From: Zizania palustris
Lineage: Eukaryota; Streptophyta; Magnoliopsida; Poales; Poaceae
Assembly: GCA_019279435.1 (NCBI GenBank)
Contig: JAAALK010000082.1
Span: forward strand, 80,014,989 to 80,078,988
Length of the DNA stretch: 64,000 nt
Reading direction: 5' to 3'
The position numbers and the translations under genes were made by a program. This document shows, one piece after another, positions 48,201 to 59,289 of the stretch; positions within the stretch are counted from its first letter, which is position 1, and the number at the start of each line of letters is the position of its first letter. The notes beneath the pieces were generated by a model that made no database searches, was not told where the DNA came from, and worked only from the letters and a program-made list of their open reading frames with translations.

Positions 48201-49050
48201 GGTGGCGGCCGTCGGGATTGCGATGACTAGGCTCTAGCGGTGTGGTTGGGTTGCATCGAGGGTGGGAGGCCTTTTATAGGGCTCGCCGGCGTGGTTATGG
48301 CATGGAAAACGAAGGAAACCCGAGGGGATTCCTTGAGTTCTCCGGTCAGCTTCCATGAGCTCGGATCCTCTTCCATTCGGGTGAAAATGCGTCGGTAAGG
48401 CATGGAAGGCGATCGTCGGGGCACGGCAAGTCTTGGCGGGGCTCAATTCGGCAATTGGCAGCTGGCGGCGGCGAGTATGGCAGGGGGGGCGCCGGGAAAG
48501 GAAGGAGATCCCCCCTTCCACACGGGGAAGATGGATATGACAGGTGGGCTCCACCTGTCATAGACCGAACAGACACAATAGTGCCGACAGGTGGGGTCCC
48601 GGGGCAGCGAGAGGAAGGTGAGAGCGGGAGGCTGACGGGTGGGCCGGCTGGGCGCGAGTGGCGGGAGAGAGAGGGAGGGCGCGCGCCGACAGGTGGGTCC
48701 CGCCTGTCGGTGGGCGCGGCCGGAATGGGCTGGGCCGAAAGGCCTTCGGAGGGGAAAACGGGGTTGCGGCCCATTAAGCTTTAAAATGTATTTTCCAATT
48801 AAAATAATTCCAGGATATCAATTATTTGATTAAGGCTTGAAGCACTGTTGCTAAAATTTTGTAAAAATTCTCAAAAATATTTCTTGGCCTCTAGTTTATC
48901 CCATAAAATTTTCAGGTCCAAATTTTGAATATATATCTCTGCTTGGTTTTAATAGGGCTCTTTTAGAATTTTCATAAATAACAAAATTCAGAAATTCATT
49001 AAATATTTTATTTCCTTTATTTTATTCCCTTTTAATTTGGGGCTGTTACA
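45299..49050 (-). mobile_element. Tekay-type solo LTR nested in T3 LTR (3.75 kb)
   Basis: TGTCGCACCCCGATTT...GGGGCTGTTACA with CCGGT on both sides (45294-45298 and 49051-49055). No interior is present, so it is a solo LTR left by LTR-LTR recombination. A TATA-like CCTATAAAAGGCC on the minus strand lies near 48268. The GC-rich middle (47580-48780) has several GACAGGTGGG...CCACCTGTC near-palindromes, for example at 48538-48560. Confidence 0.95.
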
Positions 49051-51531
49051 CCGGTCCTTATAGTGCCCCGGGTGCTACCGACCAATACCCTAGCTTGCAC
49101 TCGGAACCCACCATGCATTCACTCACAACCACAACTCCGACACTGACAGAATTCCAAGGATGAGAATAACGGGGATCATATAGTAGAACCACTCGCTACG
49201 ACTCATTTTTAATCCTATAGCAATCGTGTCAATACATTGGACACTAGCTAATAATACTAATCATATGGTGACAAGGAGTTTAGGCTAGAGAGCATGGCTT
49301 GGGTTGCACATCAAGGTCGGGGGATCCTAAATAAATATATTGTAGGGGTTCATTTGACTAATGCATGTATAACCTATGTGTTTTAGCAATAGTTTAATAA
49401 AACATGGGTTCAATATGCTCAAAAGATCGGTTTGGTGACTTGCCTTGTTCAGCGAAAGGCGAGGGAGGGACTTCCGGGAAGTATTCCGGTTCCTCGGCGG
49501 CGTCGTAGTCTTTCCAATATAAATACAATGAAATAAATACAACATTCAATTTAAACAATCTAAAATCACATAACAAACATATAGGTTTTGATCTATTTAT
49601 TTAAAAGAAAGCAAGTTGCTGAGTTTCTGAAATCCTTTTTATGAATAATTTTAAGATGAGATATAATGAAATATGGTCCTTCATAAAAGGGATTTTTAAT
49701 GGTGAATAACCTCATTTTAAGGTTTCTAATTAATTTAAAATGAAAGGTTCAGATAAAACTTAGTGGATTCATTATTTTAACAGGAAATAAATAAATATAA
49801 GCTTTACTGAAATTTAAATAATTATATTTACATTTTTACCCTAAGGGCATTTGATTACTTTAATAAATAAGGATGAAATATTCAAAGTAAACATACTGTT
49901 TTTATTGAACTAATGTGTAGAGGATAAAATTACAAAATTTCAGGAATTGAAATGATAATTTTTGGAGTTCAAATGCGCCAGATACGGATTTTACAAGTTT
50001 AAAATAGTTTCTGGAATTTATTTTTAAATTTAAATCGCCTCGGGTCCACGGTGAACCCGCGCACTGTGCGCGTGGTCCGGCCCAATCTAGACCGTTGGAT
50101 CTAGATCCAACGCGCGAGGGCGAGGCGGGGTGTTAAAATAACGTGAACGGCTGAGATTAAAACAACAAACCGATACGCGATGAACGGCTCAGATCGAGTG
50201 CGGGTTTTAAATACCGATGGACGCGCGAGATTAAAACATATTACTTTGATTAGATCCGACGGTGCGGATTAGATCACGCACGTGGTGAAGCTGGCGCCGC
50301 TCGATCGCGATCGCACGGTCGGGATCAAATCCGACACGGCACGGGTACTCGACCGTGCCGGTCGTCTTCTCCGGCGACGGCGAGCGGTATAGCGGCCACG
50401 GCGGGCTACGGCGGTCGGTTCTAAGGGCTAAAACGGAACCAGTACACTGCGGGGATCAAGAGGGTACCGTTGGAGGGACTTGGGGTCATCGGAGCGTGGC
50501 CGGCGATGAGCGAGGGCGGCGAAGGCGTTCGGGTCCTCGTCGGCGGGGGCGTTCCGGCGGGGTTCGTGGATGACGGGGCGATGGCCAGGGTCGGTGAGGT
50601 CCTTGCGGTCACAGTGGTGTGGTCGGCGAGGACAGAGGGGGACTCCAGCGACGGCGAGTGGTGGCTGGAGTGAAGGCGATGGTGAGGTGCTTAAGTGAGC
50701 GTCACGGGCGTTTGGTTCGGTTCTGGCGCAATTGCGAGTGAGGGGTGGATGCGGGGCACCAGGGGGGTTTAAATAGGGTCACTGGCTGGGGCAGAGGGGG
50801 CGTAATTGGTTGTGGCCATGAGTAAACGCGTTTTTAAATGCCGACGAGCTCGGTTGCAAGGGTTCAACGAACCTGGACGTGAATTGGTCAGAATTGAAGA
50901 GGGGGAAACGGTCACCGGGGATCGGGTGACTTAACGCCGGGCTCAATTTGAGGGGAGGGGGTCAGGAGCAGTGGATCCGAGGCACGTTATGGCGTCGGCC
51001 GGCGAGGGGGGGGGCGATTTGGGGGCGGATCTCGCGGGGAAGACGGATCCGACAGGTGGGGGCCACTGGCCAGCGAGCACGAGCGCACGAGCGAGGGGAC
51101 TGACGGGTGAGGTCGGACTCGGCCGAGGGAGTGAGCTGGTTGGCGCCGACAGGTGGGGTCGGGCTATCGGGCGCGCGCGTGAGGGGAGAGGGGCTCGCTG
51201 ATGGGGTAATAGGCTGGGCCGGCCGGGAGAGAGGGAAAGGGGGGGCATGGCCCATTACTGTTTCAAAATATTTCTGAATAAAAATAATTCTAGGAAATAG
51301 ATTAAAATCTTAGGGCTACTTCCATGGTTGATAAAAAATTGTAAAAATTCTCAAAAATATATTTTGGCATTAGGTTCATACATAAAAATTTTTAGCTCCT
51401 GGTTTCACCATTTCATATATGTTGTAGTTCAAAATGGTAAAGGAGGGTATTAAAGGTATTTCCAAAACAATAAATTCCAGGAAATTGGATTAAATAATAT
51501 TTTTATTACTTTGAAAATTTGGGGTGTTACA
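49051..51531 (-). mobile_element. T3 5' LTR, right part
   Basis: Continues the T3 LTR (CCGGTCCTTATAGTGCCCCGGG...) to GGGGTGTTACA. Combined T3 LTR length is about 3.4 kb. The right flank CGAGC (51532-51536) should be one target copy, but the other end of T3 is lost at 40604. GC-rich frames within 50340-51250 are compositional. Confidence 0.85.
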
Positions 51532-52164
51532 CGAGCTGAAGCCTCAGCAGAGACGGTGAGGGCCGAGGCCAAGAAGGCGAGGGAGGTCCTGGTATCGGAG
51601 AACAACAAGCTTCGGGCGGAGCTTCGTGCTTCAGAGGAGGCTAGAGCGGAGTTGGCGGCGGAGAACTCAGAGCTTCGCTAAGCCGACCACTGCTTGTAGG
51701 ACTTCGTTGTTCACAATGTCGATGAAGCCACTTCGAGCTTGACCTCAGTCCTCGAGCAAATAGGGACTGAGTGTTGGGTTCCGGACATCGGCCTTTGGGA
51801 CCCAATCGGGGATTGCGTCGAGTTCTTGAAGACTGTGGCTGCGACGGCGGAGGTGTCTCTAAAGGCCTTCGCTCTGATGGCCGGCCGATTGGCGGGTCAA
51901 GGGGTGCTGCAGATGCTTCACGACTCGGGGTGCAACCACCTCGAGCCAGTGACCTCGGCGACTCTGGTGGCCTTCTGAGGACAACACTTGGTGATGCCTC
52001 CGCCGGGCGTCCGTGGAGCATGGCCCCACCTTCAAGAGCCTTGGAAGGCCCAAGGCTGTAAAGCAGTCCTCGATCTCCAAAAAGCCCTCCACCTTCGCCG
52101 AGCTAGGGCACAAGCCTCGCCAGCTCAGCCTTCGACGTCGACGCCTCCACCTCCGAAGGTGTAG
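51532..52164 (+). pseudogene. Coiled-coil ORF, antisense within Z2
   Basis: One plus-strand frame from the T3 boundary to a TAG at 52162. It opens with a strong coiled coil (ETVRAEAKKAREVL, NNKLRAELRASEEARAELAA). A globular tail follows (SSLTSVLEQIGTECWVPDIG, ALMAGRLAGQGVLQML) and then a proline/threonine-rich end. Three in-frame stops (51679, 51697, 51976) interrupt it. It resembles the C-terminal ends of grass retroelement mobile-domain proteins. The N-terminal part was cut off by T3. An AT-rich 3' UTR-like stretch follows. Confidence 0.55.
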
Positions 52165-52421
52165 ACCTCCTTAGGCTCCTTGTAACTCTTAGTTGTAGGA
52201 TTTGTAAAAACTCATCAATTTATTAATATAAATGCGGGGGTACTTTATACCTGCCTAGGCTCAGCCTTAGAATGTTGATCTTGAAGTACTTGAGGACTCT
52301 GAGGAGCTTCGCCAACTATGGGTGGTGCTCAAGGTAGCTAGGTCTGAAGGCCCCCCTTGGTTCAATCTTCCGAGGGGTCCTAAGGGCGAAGCCATTTCCA
52401 AAGTAGCCTAGGAGCTGCTGG

Positions 52422-52808
52422 CTACTGTGAAGACGGAGCCCCTTTGGAGTTCTTCCTCCTCGCCAGACTTAAGCTATTTCGATGTAGACTTAAGTGGCGA
52501 GGGGGTATAGCCTTTGGGTACGGCCTTAACAGGTGGTGAAGCTTTAGACTTCTCTGCCTTCGACATGGCACCAACTGCATCGCAGACTTGGACAAACCTA
52601 CAAGGCGAAAGACGAGGTCTGTGGGCTTTGGGGTGTGGATGGACCGACCATGGGAGAGCAGGCTCTGACGAGGCTTCGTCCAGCCGAGGGGGCCCTGGCC
52701 GGAAGAAGAGCAAGCGAGGGTCGGGGCCTCGAGCTCGCTTTTTCTTAGGCTTAGACACATACTACTCATAATTTTGTTTTCAAAGTGTATTTGTAACATA
52801 CTTCTCAA
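52422..52808 (-). pseudogene. Basic ORF in Z2, unrecognised
   Basis: A 128-codon minus-strand frame, with an overlapping lysine/arginine-rich alternative frame at 52474-52758 (MSKPKKKRARG). It is in Z2 sense orientation. No known domain is seen and two overlapping frames are open, so coding status is doubtful. The flanking 52165-52420 holds no other recognisable feature. Confidence 0.25.
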
Positions 52809-54079
52809 TTATCATTCAATGAATGAGATTTGTTGTATTTGCATACTTTGTCTGCATGCTTCACATGATTTTATTGTTTCGAATGTTTTAGCTTGTCACG
52901 CTCGTACTGCGCATTACATTCGCACACTTTGCATACATACTTCGGTCCCCCTTGCGCGTGGCAGCTAGGGACTTAGTCATTGCTGGTGCGGGCAATTTAA
53001 AGAATGCGAAGGGGTGCGCCTTTTTGGCGGCTTCGAACGTTTATATCGCGTCAAGAGAAGGCCTCTTCTGGGCTTCGAACGCATTAATTTGGAGCGAAGC
53101 AAGGCTTTAGTGTAGCCAAATTAAGCGAAGCATGCTTCAGCATGCCTGGATTTAGATAATGCGCGTGAGCAAGGCTCCGAAACACACTTAGATTTTTAGC
53201 GAAGCATGACTTCGAGATGCTTAAATTTTAGATTAGATCACGTCACGTGAAGTGAGGCCTCGGTGCGTGTTCAGATAGCGAAGCAAGGCTTCTTGAGCTT
53301 GATCCTGTAGTGAATGAAAAGGATATTTGGTGTGGATTCACCAAACCTGCGATGGGTTTAGCCACCTACGACTCTGGGTCACCTATGACCCTGGGCCACC
53401 TTCGACCCTGGGATGCATCAGGCCAGAGCTTGGAATCCCGGACTTGCTGAGCCGTCACTCGGAAGTCTCAAAGCCCACTGCTATGGGCCTGGAGGCGCTA
53501 TGTTGCCTTCGGAGGAATGCTCTGGATTTTGTAAAGCGAAGCAATGCTTCGAATTTTAAACAAGGCGAAGCAAGGCTCTGGGTTTTTGATAAAGTGAAGC
53601 AAGGCTTCTAATTTTAAATGAAAAAGGTAGCAAGGCTTTGATTTCAAAACGCGAAGCAAGGCTTCGTCTTTAAAACGCGAAGTAAGGCTTCGACTTTTAC
53701 TAAGATGGAGCAAAGTTTTGCTTCAAAGGCAAAGCAAGGCTTCAATTTTAAGGCGAAGGAAGGCTTCGATTTTATATTAAAGTAATTGCAAATTTGTACA
53801 CCGAAGTGGTGCTTCGGACTGTGTACATACCTCGTAAAGCGGGTGAAAAACTTGCCTCGTAACCCCCAGGGCTTTGAAGGCATTTGTCATGCGAAGCAGA
53901 GTCCCTTGCCAGAGGGTGAACTCCGAAGAGCGAAGGATGGTGGAAGGCGAAGAAGGCCTTTGAACTGCACCCGAAGCCCCTTGCCGGAGAGTGCGCGAAG
54001 CAAGAAAACTTCGAAGCTCCCCCCTCAAGCGCACTTCGAAATGCAGGCAGTGGTAGAGAACTTAGCTTTTAGGACTAGG
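52809..54079 (-). other. Z2 leader region
   Basis: Between the Z2 PBS and the basic ORF. No gag or pol motif is found, unlike Z1 which has gag 40 bp after its PBS. Rich in GAAGC...GCTTCG pairs, including the array at 53534-53776. Confidence 0.55.
53534..53776. repeat. Degenerate tandem array (GCGAAGCAAGGCTTCG core)
   Basis: About eight units of 25-35 bp, each a short imperfect palindrome (GAAGC-AAG-GCTTC) followed by an AT-rich spacer (ATTTTAAA). Further dispersed copies lie to the left (53090-53290). Unit length and spacers vary, so it is old or decaying. Confidence 0.75.
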
Positions 54080-54100
54080 TTCCCCACGGACGGCGCCAAC
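54080..54100 (-). other. Z2 primer binding site
   Basis: Minus strand GTTGGCGCCGTCCGTGGGGA, identical to the Z1 site, directly next to the LTR end CTACAACA. Confidence 0.8.
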
Positions 54101-54975
54101 TGTTGTAGCAATTGCGTTAGCTACATCACAGGTTTTTTGTGTATATGGTGTATAAAATGAACCTCGAAGGGTTCTCTAAGAAGGAGAAAAGATTTATACT
54201 GGTTCAGACCTCCCCAAAGGGATAATAGCCCTACATCCAGTTTGTGGTGGATTTAGCATAGTTTGCCTTGGTTGAATCTAATGGATCCAGAGGATCTCAT
54301 GGATCTCGAGGAACCCCCTATTACAAGGGTTTGGCCCTATTTTTATAGGCGCACAGGCCAAAGGAAAAGACCTAAATGCCCTCTATAAGTCATAGGCTTT
54401 ATAGGGGCAAGAAGGGGAAAAAAGGCTAGTCTACTATACAAAGTGCTTTACAGCTTTACAAACATGTCAGATAAACGTCACTTCTGAACAACTAAACGAC
54501 ATACTAGGGGCAGAGGGGCCCTCGGTATGGCTTCTACACTGTAGCGAAGTACATATATTTTCCTGGATCGAAGTAGCGACCGGAGCCTTTCAGGCGGATA
54601 CTGCGATTAAGGCTTCGAAAGACACTCCAAATTGGGCTTCGAAGCGTGCCCCGAACTGGGCTCTCGGAGACTTGGCTTCGAATTGGCTGGAGAGGGCCTG
54701 GAGACCGGCTCTGGGGAGCTCCGAAAGGAGCTCGGAGGTTAACTCCGAAGAAACCCTAGAGGCTAACTCCGAAGAGAACTTGAAGACTTGGCTTCTAGCA
54801 GACTTTAGAGGGAGCCTGGAGGCTTCACTCCGGAGGGCTCCGAAAGGAGTCCGGAGGTTTGGAAATAACTTCGGTAGGTAGGAATTTGCTTCGATAGTGT
54901 CAGGCTTCGGGCCAAAGGCCTACAGAGGTTGATGTCATTTGGCCCTTGTTCAAGGGAAAACTTATTCCCCCAACA
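54101..54975 (-). mobile_element. Z2 5' LTR (875 bp)
   Basis: In element orientation TGTTGGGGGAATAAG...TTGCTACAACA. TATA box GCGCCTATAAAAATAGGG near 54337-54350. It carries repeated CTCCGAA(A/G)G(A/G) blocks at 54715-54855. Right flank TGGGT (54976-54980) is one target copy. Z2 lies inside the Y2 integrase region. Confidence 0.8.
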
Positions 54976-55860
54976 TGGGTAGAGGTCATTCCACTCAAGA
55001 AAGTTACGTCTACCGATGCTATTGAGTTTATCAAGGAGCACATAAAATACCAGTTCAGGATCGCATAGACCATTACCATGGATCAAGGGACGATCTTCGT
55101 ATCATAGGAATTTTAACAGTTCACAGCCGGCATGGGGATTAAACTTTTGAATTCATCACCGTATTACGCACAGGATAACGAGCAAGTCGAGGTATCCAAT
55201 AAAAGTTTGATCAAGTTGATAAGGTGCAAGATCAGCGAATAGCTAAGACGTTGGCATCAGTCCCTATCAAGGGCGCTTTGGGATTATCGGATGGCACAAC
55301 GTGGGTCCACTCAAGTGTCGCCGTATCAGCTAGTGTACGGTCATGAAGCCGTGCTACCTTGGGAGAATAATATTGGGTCAAGAAGATTTGCGTTACAAGA
55401 TCAGCTTACGGTCAATGACTATTATAACCTAATGAAAGATGACCTAGATGACTTGGCACAAGTTTGATTAAAGGCTCTCGAGAATATCGATGAAAATAAG
55501 GCAAGGGTGGCTAGGTTTTACAATAAGAAGGGCCCTAAACCCCAAAATCATTCGAAACAGGAGAGCTCGTATGGAAACTTATTCTGCCAATCGGATCTAA
55601 AGACAATCGGTTTGGTACGTGGTCTCCCAATTGGGAAGGGACATTTTGGATACATCGGGTGGTACCTAGCAATGCTTACTTGCTCGAAGGGTTGAATGGA
55701 GAAGTGTTCGGGAAAGTGTTGAATGGAAAATACCCGAAGAAGTACTTCCCGAGCATATGGATAAACGCAAAAACACATTCAAGTGGAATAACCGATACAA
55801 TTTGTATCGTATTTAGACAACCGATGTTGGAGGATCGTATGCTAGAAAGGAAATAATACT
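54976..55860 (+). pseudogene. Y2 integrase C-terminal part (Tat-like)
   Basis: Plus-strand fragment of a gypsy integrase: VEVIPLKKVTSTDAIEFIKEHI, MDQGTIFVS, LLNSSPYYAQDNEQVEVSNK, YRMAQRGSTQVSPYQLVYGH and EAVLPWENN. This matches the Tat-lineage integrase core end. Several stops occur (IA*TITMD, VS*EF, V*LKALEN). After NKARVARFYNKK the similarity fades. The N-terminal half is cut by Z2. The plus orientation gives Y2 its direction. Confidence 0.8.
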
Positions 55861-55879
55861 GAAAACCACGTCATTTGAA

Positions 55880-57532
55880 AATTAATAACATATGTATGCA
55901 ATTGGTTTTTCAGATTATAGAGCAAACACATGACAACTGACTAGCGGGCTCTTATCAGTCCCACCTCCAAGGGAATCCTTCTCTCCAACGGCCGATTGGA
56001 GCTCCTCAGCATGGATAACAGTCTAGGTCTGCCTTCCATTCACCCACGCCGTTAGAGTGGGGGCACCAGCACCCAAGTTTAGGGTGGCCGATACCGGCCC
56101 ATACTGTATCGGTCGGCTGCTGAAGCTCACTAGAGGGGCATCATGATCGCCGTCTTGTGGAAAAAACGAGTTTAATCAGAAGAACAACAACAAATGATAA
56201 ACAGGGGAAGAAAGTCAAGATACACTACCTCAGGATCTGCATCCATGATATCCTAATGAAGTCGCACCCGATAGATCATGGTGGAATGATTGAAGATGTG
56301 CTGCTTCACCTCGTTCCACCATCGGTGGAAGGCAATGGAGGTCGCCCGGCATGTCGTCCAAGATGTAAGTTTCCCGATGTGGATCCCATCAGTCATCTTC
56401 GAAAGACGGCACCATTCCCATGGATTCATGACTCGCCCGCGGGCTTGAATCCGACCAACGAAGAAGAGATGAGGCGGGAGTTGACCGAAGCTTAGTTGGT
56501 GAGAGAAAACCGATGGGTGGTAGAATTCATAAGTAGTCCGATGAGGGTGCTCATCGGTGAAGTCGGTGGGGAGCAAGCAAGGAGAAGTTGTGGCCAGGAA
56601 TATGCTGAAGGACGCATCGTTTCGAGATACATCCGGGAAAATCAGCTAGTTGGGGATCGCGTACTTTGAGTAATAGCCAAAAGGGAACCAAGTGGTTCGA
56701 TTCGAGAATCCAAGGTAGAAGATCTTAAAGAAAGCAACTAAAGATGTGGAGGAGAAAGGGACAGTAGAAGGAGACGTGGCCGCCTTGCCTAAAGAATGAC
56801 AAAAATGATGTGTGGGGATGGCTGACTCAGAGAAATCGGTAGGAAAAAGGGATTGACTAAAAGGTGATCTTTCGATAGCATCAGCAGTATATACATCTAG
56901 CCAGAGCTGAAGAAACCACCAAGGACCCTTGAGACGGTCAATGATGATATTATCGGCCGATAGGTTGGCCAATACAAGATGAAGGAGATGGTAGACCGCC
57001 CCAGGAGTTAGCGGCCGAGCAGGACCCACACGTGAGCCATGAGTTGCTCGGCTAGGAATTGAAATTGAATGGTTGGGGCTAGAGCTGGTATGCAGAAGAT
57101 GAACTCTTCCAACCAGAGGTTCAAAAAAGCAATGTGCTCATCAATGTCCATGGAGCCCACTTTCTTGTTGTGCCTGGTGATATAGCGGTCCTATTATTCA
57201 GCCGGTGTGACACCAAGAAGAGAAGAGGGCTAAAAATAGAAGGCGAAGGGATCTGCCGATGAGTCGATGTTTAAACAAATGAAAAAATGGACGTCAAGCA
57301 AGGAAGGGCTCATTGGCCCGTGGCCAAAACTGAAAGCGTTCAGGGCATCCAACAAAAAGTAGCAAGATGCGGCCAACATCGGCTCGTTTATATACGGCTC
57401 AGCAAGGGAGAGGACGATGCAATGGCCGATGTCAATATCATCCTAGAGGGGACGATAGACGGCTGATACCCTAAGGTACTAGTCACGCCAGCGAGGGATG
57501 GGAGAAGGAGAATAGTCAAAACTGAGGAGCCA
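55880..57532 (-). pseudogene. Mobile-domain gene (b), antisense in Y2
   Basis: Degenerate relative of gene (a), read on the minus strand. In order: YLRVSAVYRPL, a LSLAEPYINEPMLAASCYF block and NAFSFGHGPMSPSLLDV (about 57300-57500). Then ANLSADNIIIDRLKGPWWFLQ and HHFCHSLGKAATSPS (56646-57029), and QLSFGQLPPHLFFVGRIQARG (about 56450-56510). Stops and shifts separate the blocks. CopA cuts its 5' end at 57533. Like gene (a), it lies downstream of, and opposite to, the element's pol. Confidence 0.65.
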
Positions 57533-59203
57533 TGTTGAAGATCATGGGCCTCATCGCTGGAGAAGTGATGAGTGATTGTAACCGAAAGTCAAAGAGAGGA
57601 GATGAAGAGGAGAAGAGACCTATCATGTCTTGGGCCTCGTGTGACTCAGATACACGAGCAGCGAGCGACTGGCAGGTAGAAGGGCCGTGGAGTCCGGCTG
57701 GCCCAATCCGGGTACATGTGCCAGGAACGACAGGGTATCCACTAGTATGTTGACTAGGTTTGACATAGGTAAATGGGTGGCGAGCGATTGCCGTGCTGAG
57801 GGAGCCACGGAATCGAGCGGCTCAGTCCGGGTAGCCGGTGCGAAGACATAAGACGTTTTGTCGGTTTCGACGTAAAACCGATGCCCCAATTCAGACCGTT
57901 GATCTGAGATCAGACCGTCCTGAAGCGAAGCCGTACCTGCTACGAAAGCTCTGCATCAGGACAATCTACTTTTAATTGAGATTTTACTTTTTTCCCTTTG
58001 GGCTCATGTCTGTATTTCAAAGTCCGTACCCTAGGGGTATTTGTGTCATTTCCAGTTTTTTGAATTGCCTATAAAAGGGCATGTGTACCCTAGGGTTTCA
58101 CCAACTCACCAACATAACAAAATCAGAGTTCAAACATTTATATTCTTTCTTCCACTATTCCTTCCTGTTCATCTTTTCTGCATCGCCAGAAAATTAGTCT
58201 CATTGCCGGTTTTATTAGGGAGTCTCCCAAGCCGGTTTTTGTAAGAAGTACTTTGGTTGGACGGCGGTTTGCTGTAGATGAGTTCTAGTCTTAGCGCCAG
58301 AGGACTGCAGGCTCTCAACGCTTATGGTTTCCTCTGTCAGCTTGGCATGCACGCAAGTCATCGCACGACGAGCACTCACTGGAAGCAAGCAACGCGGCGG
58401 CCACACATTGGCGCATGAGAGTAGCTTGGTTGGTGCCGGCGCGCTTGTTTTGCGGGAGTTGAGTGCGAGCTCACTCAGTTTCGGCCCACGGGCACTAGTT
58501 CTCTTCGGCACCGTGGCAGCTGATGCGTGGCTAAGGTATTCGACCAATTCGTTCGCTGGGAGATCACAGGCTGCACTCAGAGTGTGCAGAAGTAGTAGGC
58601 GCACACGACTGTAGCCACAAGCACAGCGCAGGATAGGCGTTCGGCTTAATGCCTGAATAGGAGACAACAAATAGAACATTAACAATCTCCTCGATTTTCG
58701 TGCACCGCAGTATTTTATTTCTTGTACATTCAGTGAAAGAGTAAATTACATCGAGCATTTTATCTATAGTTTGCACTATGAATGTTTGTTGAGATATCTT
58801 TGTATCCTTAGTGCACTTTGAGTCATCTATGAGCACAGTTAATCTTATGCATTTATTTGATCTGATTAAATGCCCGAGTTTTGTTGATGATCTTATTTGT
58901 GCTACTTGAAATGCCAGTGAGTTAAATGCTCTATTGATATTCCTTTAAGAACTTTGGTGGTGTATTTTTGATTAGGACACCAGTCGTTTTTAGGCTAGAT
59001 TATTTTTAGTGCTTATTATGTCTCAGATTGTCATATCACATCATATTTAACAGGAGAGTGATCGAGCTATTTCCATATGTGTTTTTGTTCTGAGTTTTTG
59101 GTTATCTCTTGTGGTGCGTTGGGTGTTGGGAGAATGCCATCGATTTGAAAGAATTTTTGAGGCGCCCATTCACCCCTCTCTGCTCACTACTCTCTGTCCT
59201 ACA
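57533..59203 (+). mobile_element. CopA 5' LTR (1.67 kb, copia)
   Basis: TGTTGAAGATCATGGG...CTCTGTCCTACA, followed by an initiator-Met type PBS. The start was placed where similarity to mobile-domain gene (a) ends. TATA box GCCTATAAAAGGGC near 58066. The final 250 bp match CopD (2359-2562). Left flank AGCCA is a candidate target copy; the other end is out of view. Confidence 0.7.
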
Positions 59204-59205
59204 AG

Positions 59206-59217
59206 TGGTATTAGAGC
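59206..59217 (+). other. CopA primer binding site
   Basis: TGGTATTAGAGC, one base different from the initiator-Met consensus seen in CopC. Confidence 0.75.
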
Positions 59218-59289
59218 GAGGTTAGGGTTTTTTCCATACCTTAACCGGTTCTAACCCAAAGTAGCGATCATAACTTCTGCTGGCAAGAT

